A stretch of 64,000 nt of DNA from NCBI RefSeq assembly GCF_004117935.1, contig NZ_SDOY01000112.1, positions 62,001 to 126,000 of the forward strand, read 5' to 3'. The number at the start of each line of letters is the position of its first letter. The stretch's first letter is position 1. The translations under genes and the position numbers were made by a program. The notes beneath the pieces were generated by a model, which worked only from the letters and a program-made list of their open reading frames with translations, ran no database searches and was not told where the DNA came from. Source of the stretch: Streptomyces roseicoloratus (GTDB taxonomy: Bacteria > Actinomycetota > Actinomycetes > Streptomycetales > Streptomycetaceae). Shown piece by piece: positions 50,485 through 59,216 of the stretch.

Positions 50485-52734
50485 ATGGACACGCTCACGA
50501 CCTCCGCCGTCACCGAGCTCACGATCGGCGGCATGACCTGTGCCTCCTGCGCCGCCCGCGTCGAGAAGAAGCTCAACCGCATGGAGGGCGTGACCGCGAC
50601 GGTCAACTACGCCACCGAGAAGGCGCGCGTCGAACACCCGGCCGACCTGCCGGTCGCCGACCTGATCGCCACCGTCGTGAAGACCGGCTACACCGCCGAG
50701 CAGCCCCCGCCACCGGAGCCCGAGCCCGCACCCGCGCCGGAGGGCGCCCCCGGGACGGGCGCGGCGCCCGAGCCCGACCCGGAGCTCGCCTCGCTGCGGC
50801 AGCGGCTCACCGTCTCCGCCGTGCTCTCGCTGCCGGTCGTGCTCCTCTCCATGGTCCCGGCCCTCCAGTTCGACGACTGGCAGTGGCTGAGCCTCACCCT
50901 CGCCGCGCCCGTCGTGGTCTGGGGCGGGCTGCCCTTCCACCGGGCGACCTGGACGAACCTGCGGCACGGGGCCGCCACCATGGACACCCTGGTCTCGGTC
51001 GGCACCCTCGCCGCCTTCGGCTGGTCGCTGTGGGCGCTCTTCCTCGGCGATGCCGGCATGCCCGGCATGCGCCACGACTTCGACCTCACCGTCACCCGCG
51101 ACCACGCCTCCTCCACCATCTACCTGGAGGTGGCGGCAGGAGTGGTCACCTTCATCCTCCTCGGCCGCTACCTGGAGGCCCGCGCCAAGCGGAAGGCCGG
51201 CGCCGCCCTGCACGCCCTGCTGCGGCTCGGCGCCAAGGACGTGGCCGTCCTGCGCGACGGCACGGAGGTACGGGTGCCGGTGGCCGCGCTGCGGGTCGGC
51301 GACCGGTTCGTCGTACGGCCCGGCGAGAAGGTCGCCACGGACGGCACCGTGACCGAGGGCGCCTCCGCCGTCGACGCCTCCCTGCTCACCGGCGAGTCCC
51401 TGCCGGTCGACGTGGTCCCGGGCGACGCCGTCACCGGCGGCTGCGTCAACGCCTCGGGCCGGCTGGTCGTCGAGGCCACCCGGGTCGGCGCCGACACCCA
51501 GCTCGCCCGCATGGCGAAGCTCGTCGAGGACGCCCAGAACGGCAAGGCCGCCGTCCAGCGGCTCGCCGACCGCATCTCCGCCGTCTTCGTGCCCGTCGTG
51601 CTGCTCCTCGCCCTCTGCACCCTCGGCTTCTGGCTGGGCACGGGGCAGGGCCCGACCGCCGCCTTCACCGCGGCCGTCGCCGTGCTGATCATCGCCTGCC
51701 CCTGCGCGCTCGGCCTGGCCACGCCGACCGCCCTCATGGTCGGCACCGGGCGCGGCGCGCAGCTCGGCATCCTCATCAAGGGCCCGGAGGTCCTGGAGTC
51801 CACCCGCCGCGTCGACACGGTCGTCCTCGACAAGACCGGCACCGTCACCACCGGCCGCATGGAACTGACCGGGGTGCACGTGTACGGAGGCGCCTACGGC
51901 ACCGCCCGCACCGACGAGAACGAACTGCTGCGCCTCGCGGGCGCCCTGGAGCATTCCTCGGAGCACCCGGTCGCCCGCGCCGTCGCGGCCGGCGCCGTCG
52001 CGCGGGTGGGCGAGCTGCCCGTACCGAAGTCGTTCGAGAGCGTGCCGGGCCTCGGCGTGCGCGGCTCGGTCGAGGGGCATCTCGTGCTCGTCGGGCGCGC
52101 GGCGCTGCTCGCGTCCGAGGAGATCGAGGTCCCGGCGGAGGCCGGCCCCGGCGTCGTGCACGTCGCCTGGGACGGGCGGGCCCGCGGCACCCTGACCGTC
52201 GCCGACACGGTCAAGGAGACCAGCGCCGAGGCGGTGTCCCGGCTGCGCGCCCTGGGCCTGCGGCCGGTGCTGCTGACCGGGGACGGTCCGGCGGTGGCCG
52301 AGCGGGTGGCGGCGGAGGTCGGCATCGACGAGGTGATCGCCGAGGTGCTGCCGCAGGACAAGGTGGACGTGGTGCGGCGGCTGCAGGCCGAGGGCCGCAT
52401 GGTGGCGATGGTCGGCGACGGCGTGAACGACGCGGCGGCGCTGGCGACGGCCGACCTGGGGCTCGCGATGGGCACGGGCACGGACGCCGCGATCGAGGCG
52501 AGCGACCTCACCCTGGTGCGCGGCGACCTGCGGGTCGCGGCCGACGCGATCCGGCTGTCCCGGCGCACCCTGGCCACGATCAAGGGCAACCTGGGCTGGG
52601 CCTTCGGGTACAACGTGGCGGCGCTGCCGCTGGCCGCGGCGGGGTTGCTCGACCCGATGATCGCCGGGCTCGCGATGGCCTTCTCGTCGGTCTTCGTGGT
52701 GACGAACAGCCTGCGGCTGCGCCGCTTCCGCTGA
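50485..52734 (+). CDS. copA: copper-translocating P-type ATPase
   Basis: This is a 749-residue P1B-ATPase. It has an N-terminal HMA domain with GGMTCASC (15-22), a Pro/Glu linker (about 70-95), paired membrane helices, an actuator TGES loop, the ion-binding CPC in IACPCALGLATP (about 404-415), the phosphorylation motif DKTGT (about 448) and SSEHPVA. GDGVNDAAAL closes the P domain. It exports Cu(I). It is in the CsoR-controlled operon with copZ, 86 bp downstream of it. Confidence 0.95.
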   Translation: MDTLTTSAVTELTIGGMTCASCAARVEKKLNRMEGVTATVNYATEKARVEHPADLPVADLIATVVKTGYTAEQPPPPEPEPAPAPEGAPGTGAAPEPDPELASLRQRLTVSAVLSLPVVLLSMVPALQFDDWQWLSLTLAAPVVVWGGLPFHRATWTNLRHGAATMDTLVSVGTLAAFGWSLWALFLGDAGMPGMRHDFDLTVTRDHASSTIYLEVAAGVVTFILLGRYLEARAKRKAGAALHALLRLGAKDVAVLRDGTEVRVPVAALRVGDRFVVRPGEKVATDGTVTEGASAVDASLLTGESLPVDVVPGDAVTGGCVNASGRLVVEATRVGADTQLARMAKLVEDAQNGKAAVQRLADRISAVFVPVVLLLALCTLGFWLGTGQGPTAAFTAAVAVLIIACPCALGLATPTALMVGTGRGAQLGILIKGPEVLESTRRVDTVVLDKTGTVTTGRMELTGVHVYGGAYGTARTDENELLRLAGALEHSSEHPVARAVAAGAVARVGELPVPKSFESVPGLGVRGSVEGHLVLVGRAALLASEEIEVPAEAGPGVVHVAWDGRARGTLTVADTVKETSAEAVSRLRALGLRPVLLTGDGPAVAERVAAEVGIDEVIAEVLPQDKVDVVRRLQAEGRMVAMVGDGVNDAAALATADLGLAMGTGTDAAIEASDLTLVRGDLRVAADAIRLSRRTLATIKGNLGWAFGYNVAALPLAAAGLLDPMIAGLAMAFSSVFVVTNSLRLRRFR

Positions 52735-52747
52735 GCTCCCGCCGGGC

Positions 52748-52772
52748 GGCGCGCGGCCGGCGACCGCGCGCC
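52748..52772 (+). terminator. hairpin after copA
   Basis: GGCGCGCGG (52748-52756) pairs with CCGCGCGCC (52764-52772) across 7 nt, 14 bp after the copA stop. A plausible end for the copper operon. Confidence 0.6.
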
Positions 52773-53130
52773 GGTCCAGACCGGGCCGAGGCATGCCAAA
52801 ACCGGACCAAGATCACGCCATGCCCACGTCACCATCACTCCTCGATCATGCGAATTCACCTACACGTGACGCACAGGACCTTCACAAAGAGATCTAGATC
52901 ACAGATATTGGGGGGTAACCATCTGGGCTGTTCGCGAGTCTAAGTGGGCGATGCCGAGAACGTCTTGGGGGACGTTCATGGAGAGGTCTTGGGGGACGTC
53001 TCCAGGCAAGCGCGGCCGGGGCACGTGCACCGGGGAGCTTTGAGCGGCCCTCCCGTACGTACCCCGGCAGACCGCGCGAGCAGACGCCCGGCCCGGATCC
53101 CGTGGGGGGAATCCGCACCGGGGAAATGGG
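52773..53130. other. gene-poor region with AT-rich promoter-like stretch and 13-bp direct repeats
   Basis: 52840-52925 is unusually AT-rich for this genome (TTCACAAAGAGATCTAGATC and CAGATATT). After it TCTTGGGGGACGT occurs twice, at 52963-52975 and 52987-52999, a 24-bp period. A rightward reading frame from GTG 52944 spans the repeats, but its later part is unconserved-looking and runs through the citA terminator. I see no supported gene; a promoter with a short leader or a decayed gene start is possible. Confidence 0.35.
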
Positions 53131-53177
53131 AAGCGCCCCGCTCGCCGACCCGTGGGGGGATCGGCGGCGGGGCGCTT
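53131..53177. terminator. long hairpin terminator downstream of citrate synthase
   Basis: AAGCGCCCCG (53131-53140) pairs with CGGGGCGCTT (53168-53177), extended inward by TCGCCGA/TCGGCGG with one bulged C, giving about 17 bp around a G-rich loop. It ends citA transcripts on the minus strand. Confidence 0.8.
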
Positions 53178-53238
53178 TCGTCACGTACGGCGGCCGTACG
53201 GGGCGCGAACGCCGCGTACGGAAGCGGGCCGGCCTCGG

Positions 53239-54528
53239 TCAGCGGCTCTCGACCGGGACGAAGTCGCGGAGGACCTCGCCGGTGTAGATCTGGCGCGGGC
53301 GGCCGATGCGGGAACCCGGCTCCTTGATCATCTCGTGCCACTGGGCGATCCAGCCCGGGAGGCGGCCGAGGGCGAAGAGCACGGTGAACATCTCGGTCGG
53401 GAAGCCCATCGCGCGGTAGATGAGGCCCGTGTAGAAGTCCACGTTCGGGTAGAGGTTGCGCGAGACGAAGTAGTCGTCGGAGAGCGCGTGCTCCTCGAGC
53501 TTCAGCGCGATGTCGAGCAGCTCGTCGGACTTGCCGAGGGCCGACAGGACGTCGTGCGCCGCCGCCTTGATGATCTTGGCGCGCGGGTCGAAGGACTTGT
53601 ACACCCGGTGGCCGAAGCCCATCAGGCGGACGCCGTCCTCCTTGTTCTTCACCTTGCGGATGAAGGAGTCGACGTCGCCGCCGTTGGCCTGGATGCCCTC
53701 GAGCATCTCCAGGACGGACTGGTTGGCGCCACCGTGCAGGGGGCCCCACAGGGCCGAGATGCCGGCGGAGATCGAGGCGAACATGTTCGCCTGCGAGGAA
53801 CCGACCAGGCGGACGGTGGACGTCGAACAGTTCTGCTCGTGGTCCGCGTGCAGGATCAGCAGCTTGTCGAGCGCGGAGACCACGACCGGGTCCAGCTCGT
53901 ACTCCTGGGCCGGGACCGAGAAGGTCATGCGCAGGAAGTTCTCGACGTACCCGAGGTCGTTGCGCGGGTAGACGAAGGGGTGGCCGATCGACTTCTTGTA
54001 CGCGTACGCAGCGATCGTCGGCAGCTTGGCGAGCAGCCGGATCGTGGAGAGGTGGCGCTGCTTCTCGTCGAACGGGTTGTGGCTGTCCTGGTAGAAGGTG
54101 GACAGCGCGGAGACCACGGAGGACAGCATCGCCATCGGGTGGGCGTCACGCGGGAAGCCGCGGAAGAAGTTCTTGACGTCCTCGTGGACCAGCGTGTGCT
54201 GGGTGATCTCGTTCTGGAAGGTGGAGAGCTCCTCCGCCTTCGGCAGCTCACCGTTGATCAGCAGGTACGCCACCTCGAGGAAGGTGGACTGCTCGGCCAG
54301 CTGCTCGATGGGGTAGCCGCGGTACCGCAGGATGCCCTGCTCACCATCGAGGTAGGTGATGGCGGATTTATAGGCGGCGGTGTTGCCGTATCCGCTGTCC
54401 AGGGTGACCAGCCCGGTCTGGGCCCGGAGCTTCCCGATGTCGAAGCCCTTGTCGCCGACGGTGCTCTCGACCACCGGGTAGGTGTATTCACCGTCCGCGT
54501 ACCGCAGTACTACAGAGTTGTCGCTCAC
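53239..54528 (-). CDS. gltA: citrate synthase
   Basis: This is a 429-residue type II citrate synthase. Catalytic residues lie in ILHADHEQNCST (His), LWGPLHGGANQ (His) and GFGHRVYKSFDPRA, with the Asp in the RLMGFGHR-to-DPRA block. It condenses oxaloacetate and acetyl-CoA in the TCA cycle. The start is GTG 54528 behind GAGGGATG; an in-frame ATG at 54585 would add an unconserved Arg-rich leader. Confidence 0.95.
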   Translation of the reverse strand: MSDNSVVLRYADGEYTYPVVESTVGDKGFDIGKLRAQTGLVTLDSGYGNTAAYKSAITYLDGEQGILRYRGYPIEQLAEQSTFLEVAYLLINGELPKAEELSTFQNEITQHTLVHEDVKNFFRGFPRDAHPMAMLSSVVSALSTFYQDSHNPFDEKQRHLSTIRLLAKLPTIAAYAYKKSIGHPFVYPRNDLGYVENFLRMTFSVPAQEYELDPVVVSALDKLLILHADHEQNCSTSTVRLVGSSQANMFASISAGISALWGPLHGGANQSVLEMLEGIQANGGDVDSFIRKVKNKEDGVRLMGFGHRVYKSFDPRAKIIKAAAHDVLSALGKSDELLDIALKLEEHALSDDYFVSRNLYPNVDFYTGLIYRAMGFPTEMFTVLFALGRLPGWIAQWHEMIKEPGSRIGRPRQIYTGEVLRDFVPVESR

Positions 54529-54707
54529 GTCATCCCTCACCGACGTAGTGCCTCTTCTTCGAGGTGCCCTGACTGTCTCTACCATCCCCCATTTGGCTCA
54601 GCAGAGTGCACTCGGGGTCGACCATTGGGCCAATTGGCGGCACTCAGTGCCGTCAACCTGCTCATCCTGCCCCCTTCGCCCCGGTTCCGGAAGTCCTCCG
54701 TGATCTT

Positions 54708-56933
54708 TCACACCACACTGTCCCCTGTGAGCCGATATGCGAGTGCGGTGAAGCGGCGCCCCGCCGAGACCGTGCGCACCGCCTGGGCGATCGCCTTGCG
54801 CGACCCCACCAGGACGACGAGCTTCCTGGCCCGGGTGACGGCCGTGTACAGCAGGTTCCGCTGGAGCATCATCCAGGCGCTCGTGGTGACCGGGATCACC
54901 ACCGCCGGATACTCGCTGCCCTGGGAACGGTGGATGGTCACAGCGTAGGCATGCGCCAGCTCGTCCAGCTCGTCGAACGCGTACGGCACCTCCTCGTCCT
55001 CGTCGGTGCGCACGACCAGCCGCTGCTCGACCGGGTCGAGCGAGGTGACGACGCCCACGGTGCCGTTGAAGACGCCGTTGGCGCCCTTCTCGTAGTTGTT
55101 GCGGATCTGGGTGACCTTGTCGCCGACCCGGAACACCCGGCCGCCGAAGCGCTTCTCCGGGAGGTCCGGCCGGGCCGGGGTGATCACCTGCTGGAGCAGC
55201 CCGTTGAGCGTGCCGGCTCCGGCCGGACCGCGGTGCATGGGCGCGAGGACCTGGATGTCGCGGCGCGGGTCGAGCCCGAACCTGGCCGGAATCCGCCGGG
55301 CGGCGACCTCCACGGCGACCCGGGCGGCGTCCTCGGTCTCCTCCTCGGCGAAGAGGAAGAAGTCGGGCAGACCGTGCGTCACGGGCGGCAGGCCCTCGTT
55401 GATCCGGTGCGCGTTGGTGACCACCCCGGACTGCTGGGCCTGACGGAAGATCCGGGTGAGCCGGACGGCCGGCACCGGGCCGCCGGGGGCGAGGAGGTCC
55501 GCGAGGACCTCGCCCGCGCCGACCGACGGCAGCTGGTCCACGTCGCCCACGAGCAGCAGGTGGGCACCCGGTGCCACGGCCTTGACCAGCTTGTTCGCGA
55601 GCAGCAGGTCCAGCATGGAGGCCTCGTCGACGACGACCAGGTCGGCGTCGAGCGGCCGGTCCCGGTCGTACGCGGCGTCGCCGCCCGGCTTCAGCTCCAG
55701 GAGCCGGTGCACCGTCGACGCCTCGGCGCCGGTCAGCTCCGCGAGCCGCTTGGCGGCCCGGCCGGTGGGCGCGGCGAGCACCACCTTGGCCCGCTTGGCC
55801 CGCGCCAGCTCCACGATCGAGCGGACCGTGAACGACTTGCCGCAGCCCGGGCCGCCCGTGAGCACCGCGACCTTACGGGTCAGGGCGAGGCGCACGGCCT
55901 GCTCCTGCTCCGGCGCGAGCGAGGCGCCGGTGCGGTCGGCGAGCCAGGCAAGGGCCTTGTCCCAGGCGACGTCCCGGAAGGCCGCGAGCCGGTCCTCGTC
56001 CGCGGCGAGGAGCCGGCGGAGCTGCCCGGCGAGGGACAGCTCGGCCCGGTGGAACGGGACGAGGTAGATCCCGTTGACGGGCAGCCCCTCGGGGCCCGGC
56101 ACCTTCTCCCGCACGACGCCCTCCGGATCCCCGGCCAGCTCGCCGAGGCACTCGATGACGAGCCCGGTGTCGACCTGGAGCAGCTTCACGGCGTCGGAGA
56201 TGAGCCGCTCCTCGGGCAGGAAGCAGTGGCCCTGGTCGGTGGACTGCGACAGCGCGTACTGCAGCCCCGCCTTGACCCGGTCGGGGCTGTCGTGGGGTAT
56301 GCCGACGGCCTGGGCGAGCCGGTCGGCGGTGAGGAAGCCGATGCCCCAGACGTCGGCGGCCAGCCGGTAGGGCTGGTTCTTCACCACGGAGATCGAGGCG
56401 TCCCCGTACTTCTTGTAGATCCGCACGGCGATGGACGTGGAGACGCCGACGCCCTGGAGGAAGACCATCACCTCCTTGATCGCCTTCTGCTCCTCCCAGG
56501 CCGCGGCGATGTTCCCGGTGCGCTTGGGGCCGAGGCCCGGGACCTCGATCAGGCGCTGCGGCGACTCCTCCAGGATCGTGAGGGTGTCCAGGCCGAAGTG
56601 GGTCGTGATGCGGTCGGCGAAGACGGGCCCGATGCCCTTGATCAGGCCCGAGCCGAGATAGCGGCGGATGCCCTGGATGGTGGCGGGCAGGACGGTCGTG
56701 TAGTTCTCGACGGTGAACTGCCGCCCGTACTGCGGGTGCGAGCCCCAACGGCCCTCCATGCGCAGGGACTCCCCCGGCTGGGCGCCGAGCAGCGACCCGA
56801 CGACCGTCAGGAGATCACCGGAACCGCGTCCGATGTCGACGCGGGCGACCGTGTACCCGTTCTCCTCGTTGGCGTAGGTGATCCGCTCCAGGACCCCTTC
56901 GACCACTGCGAGACTGCGGACTTCGCTGGACAT
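54708..56933 (-). CDS. recD2: RecD-like DNA helicase (RecD2)
   Basis: This is a 741-residue SF1B helicase. It has an N-terminal OB-like region with helix-hairpin-helix repeats (YLGSGLIKGIGPVFADRI at about 92-109, VPGLGPKRTGNIA at about 130-142), then Walker A TGGPGCGKS (about 357-365), VVVDEASMLDL, GDVDQLPSVG and a late AVTIHRSQGSEYPAVVIP. RecD2 acts alone, not in RecBCD, in DNA repair and recombination. ATG 56933; 179 bp separate its 3' end from citrate synthase. Confidence 0.93.
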   Translation of the reverse strand: MSSEVRSLAVVEGVLERITYANEENGYTVARVDIGRGSGDLLTVVGSLLGAQPGESLRMEGRWGSHPQYGRQFTVENYTTVLPATIQGIRRYLGSGLIKGIGPVFADRITTHFGLDTLTILEESPQRLIEVPGLGPKRTGNIAAAWEEQKAIKEVMVFLQGVGVSTSIAVRIYKKYGDASISVVKNQPYRLAADVWGIGFLTADRLAQAVGIPHDSPDRVKAGLQYALSQSTDQGHCFLPEERLISDAVKLLQVDTGLVIECLGELAGDPEGVVREKVPGPEGLPVNGIYLVPFHRAELSLAGQLRRLLAADEDRLAAFRDVAWDKALAWLADRTGASLAPEQEQAVRLALTRKVAVLTGGPGCGKSFTVRSIVELARAKRAKVVLAAPTGRAAKRLAELTGAEASTVHRLLELKPGGDAAYDRDRPLDADLVVVDEASMLDLLLANKLVKAVAPGAHLLLVGDVDQLPSVGAGEVLADLLAPGGPVPAVRLTRIFRQAQQSGVVTNAHRINEGLPPVTHGLPDFFLFAEEETEDAARVAVEVAARRIPARFGLDPRRDIQVLAPMHRGPAGAGTLNGLLQQVITPARPDLPEKRFGGRVFRVGDKVTQIRNNYEKGANGVFNGTVGVVTSLDPVEQRLVVRTDEDEEVPYAFDELDELAHAYAVTIHRSQGSEYPAVVIPVTTSAWMMLQRNLLYTAVTRARKLVVLVGSRKAIAQAVRTVSAGRRFTALAYRLTGDSVV

Positions 56934-57024
56934 GATCCGACGGTAGCGAAGGCCACGGACAACGGGGGCGGCGGTGTGGACGACGCCCGGTCGTCAGCGC
57001 ATGCCGTCGGCCCTGTTCGCCACC

Positions 57025-57243
57025 GTCCGGGTACCGAAGGACGCCTGGCGACGGGTGGGGACCGCCCCGTACGAGCTCACCCGGAAAAGGCGGCACCGCG
57101 CGGCCGGGGTCGTCGGTCTTCCCGTCTGCGCCACGGCCGACCACCACGGGCTGACGATCCTGCACAGGGACGACGACTTCGCGACGGTCGCCCGCGTGCT
57201 CAAGGAAGTCGACCAGCAGGACGTGCGGCGGGCCGGAGGCTGA
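57025..57243 (+). pseudogene. VapC (PIN-domain) toxin C-terminal remnant
   Basis: The C-terminal PIN-domain pattern is preserved: VPKDAWRRVGTAPYELTRK, then RAAGVVGLPVCATADHHGLTILHRDDDFATVARV (quoted in parts), with acidic residues DDD near the end. The first half of the toxin, including its first catalytic Asp, is missing, and no VapB antitoxin precedes it. It sits in the 56934-57249 gap between recD2 and the sugar operon. A decayed toxin-antitoxin locus is the simplest reading. Confidence 0.65.
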
Positions 57244-57249
57244 CCGTGT

Positions 57250-58053
57250 TCAGAGGGCGAGGTACGCCTCCAGCGTCTCCTCCAGGGCCTCCACGCCGTC
57301 CCTCGACCACAGGTCGTCGTTGAAGAGCTCGACCTCCACCGGGCCCTCGTAACCCGCCTTCGCGACCAGTTCGCACCAGGCCGGCAGGTCGATCGTGCCC
57401 GTGCCCAGCTGGGCCCGGCCGTTGAGGACTCCGGCCGGGAGCGGGGTGGTCCAGTCGGCCAGCTGGAAGGAGTGGATGCGGCCGGCCGCGCCCGCGCGGG
57501 TGACGGCGGCGGGGGCGCGGTCGTCCCACCAGAGGTGGTAGGTGTCGACGACCACGCCCACCTGGCCGGCGGGGAAGCGTTCCGCGATGGCCAGGGCCTG
57601 GTCCAGGGTGGAGACCGCGCAGCGGTCGGCGGCGTACATCGGGTGGAGCGGCTCGATCGCGAGCCGGACGCCCCGCTCTCCCGCGTACGGGGCCAGGGAC
57701 CCGATCGCGTCCGCGATGCGGGCCCGCGCCCCCGCCAGGTCGCGGCTGCCGGGCGGCAGGCCGCCCGAGACGAGGACCAGGGTGTCGGTGCCGAGGGCCG
57801 CCGCCTCGTCGATCGCCGCGCGGTTGTCGGCCTCCCACCCGTCGTTCGTGAAGAAGCCGCCGCGGCACAGGGTGGTGACGGCGAGCCCGGCGTCCCGTAC
57901 CAGCGCGGCCGCCGCCTCGACCCCGTACTCCCTGACGGGTTCGCGCCACAGGCCGATGCCGGGGATGCCCAACCGCACGCACTGGGCGACCAGTTCGGGC
58001 AGCGGCAGCTGCTTGACGGTCATCTGGTTGATGCTGAAGCGGTCGATGTTCAC
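57250..58053 (-). CDS. sugar phosphate isomerase/epimerase (TIM barrel)
   Basis: This 267-residue AP-endonuclease-2-type protein has FSINQMTVKQLPLPEL, IPGIGLWREPV (about 30-40), VVVDTYHLWWDD (about 170-181) with the metal Asp and His, and a closing VEVELFND. It starts with GTG 58053, overlapping the DUF993 stop by 4 bp, and is last in a three-gene operon behind the LacI regulator. It probably isomerises or epimerises the keto-sugar made by the oxidoreductase. The substrate is unknown. Confidence 0.85.
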   Translation of the reverse strand: MNIDRFSINQMTVKQLPLPELVAQCVRLGIPGIGLWREPVREYGVEAAAALVRDAGLAVTTLCRGGFFTNDGWEADNRAAIDEAAALGTDTLVLVSGGLPPGSRDLAGARARIADAIGSLAPYAGERGVRLAIEPLHPMYAADRCAVSTLDQALAIAERFPAGQVGVVVDTYHLWWDDRAPAAVTRAGAAGRIHSFQLADWTTPLPAGVLNGRAQLGTGTIDLPAWCELVAKAGYEGPVEVELFNDDLWSRDGVEALEETLEAYLAL

Positions 58054-59216
58054 CGGGGGACTCCGTGGACGTCCAGCAGGGAGCGCATCCTGGCCTCGGC
58101 GCGCGCCGGGTCGGGGAACAGGCCGAGGCCGTCGGCGAGTTCGTACGCCCGGGCCAGGTGCGGGAGCGAGCGGGCGGACTGGAGGCCGCCGACCATGGCG
58201 AAGTGGTCCTGATGGCCGGCGAGCCAGGCGAGGAACACCACGCCCGTCTTGTAGAAGCGGGTCGGCGCCTGGAAGAGGTGGCGGGAGAGCGCCACCGTCG
58301 GGTCCAGGAGCTCGCGGAAGCCGGCCACGTCGCCCGTGTCGAGCGTCCGCACCGCCTCCGCCGCCAGCGGGCCCAGCGGGTCGAAGACGCCCAGCAGTGC
58401 GTGGCTGAACCCCTGGGCGTCCCCCGCGATCAGCTCCGGGTAGTGGAAGTCGTCGCCCGTGTAGCAGCGGACGCCCTGCGGCAGCCTCCGCCGGAGGTCG
58501 ACCTCGCGCCGCGCGTCCAGGAGCGAGACCTTGATGCCGTCGACCTTGTCCGGATGCGCGGCGATGACCTCCAGGAACACCTCCGTGGCCGCGTCCAGGT
58601 CGCCCGAGCCCCAGTAGCCCTCGAGCGCCGGGTCGAACACCGGACCCAGCCAGTGCAGGATCACCGGCTCGGCCGCCTGCCGCAGGAGGTGGCCGTAGAC
58701 CTCCGCGTAGTCCTCCGGGCCCTTCGCCTCGGCGGCCAGGGCGCGCGAGGCCATGAGGACCGCCTGGGCGCCCGATTCCTCGACGACGGCGAGCTGTTCC
58801 TCGTACGCCGCCCGGATCGCGTCCAGAGACCCGCCGGTGCCGGTGAGCTGGTCCGTCCCGACTCCGCACGCGATCCGCCCGCCGACCGCCTTCGCCTCGG
58901 CGGCGGACCGGCGGATCAGCTCCGCCGCCCCCGCCCAGTCCAGGCCCATGCCGCGCTGCGCGGTGTCCATCGCCTCGGCGACGCCGAGACCGTGGGACCA
59001 CAGGTGCCGGCGGAAGGCGAGCGTCGCGTCCCAGTCGACGGCGGCGGGAGAGTCGGGGCTGGTGTCGGCGTACGGGTCGGCGACGACGTGGGCGGCCGCG
59101 AAGACCGTACGGGAGGTCAGCGGGCCGGTCCCGGAGGGCGCGAGCGGTTCGGCGCGCGGCGCGTACGCCCGCAGCTCGCCGCCCGCGTGGGGCAGCAGGA
59201 TCACGGACGGACTCAC
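58050..59216 (-). CDS. DUF993 family protein (dihydrodipicolinate-synthase-like)
   Basis: This 388-residue TIM-barrel protein resembles the DHDPS/aldolase superfamily: SGAQAVLMASRALAAE (about 146-161), VILHWLGPVFDPALEGYWGSG (in parts, about 186-206) and DKVDGIKVSLLD, where the Lys may be the Schiff-base residue. DUF993 is uncharacterised. It starts with GTG 59216 and overlaps both neighbours by 4 bp, so it is a core enzyme of this pathway. A retro-aldol cleavage step is a reasonable inference. Confidence 0.85.
   Translation of the reverse strand: MSPSVILLPHAGGELRAYAPRAEPLAPSGTGPLTSRTVFAAAHVVADPYADTSPDSPAAVDWDATLAFRRHLWSHGLGVAEAMDTAQRGMGLDWAGAAELIRRSAAEAKAVGGRIACGVGTDQLTGTGGSLDAIRAAYEEQLAVVEESGAQAVLMASRALAAEAKGPEDYAEVYGHLLRQAAEPVILHWLGPVFDPALEGYWGSGDLDAATEVFLEVIAAHPDKVDGIKVSLLDARREVDLRRRLPQGVRCYTGDDFHYPELIAGDAQGFSHALLGVFDPLGPLAAEAVRTLDTGDVAGFRELLDPTVALSRHLFQAPTRFYKTGVVFLAWLAGHQDHFAMVGGLQSARSLPHLARAYELADGLGLFPDPARAEARMRSLLDVHGVPR

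Noticed and set aside
52944..53327. 127-codon rightward frame as a gene
   Set aside because: It runs through the citA terminator and into citA antisense, with no recognisable domain after the repeat start.
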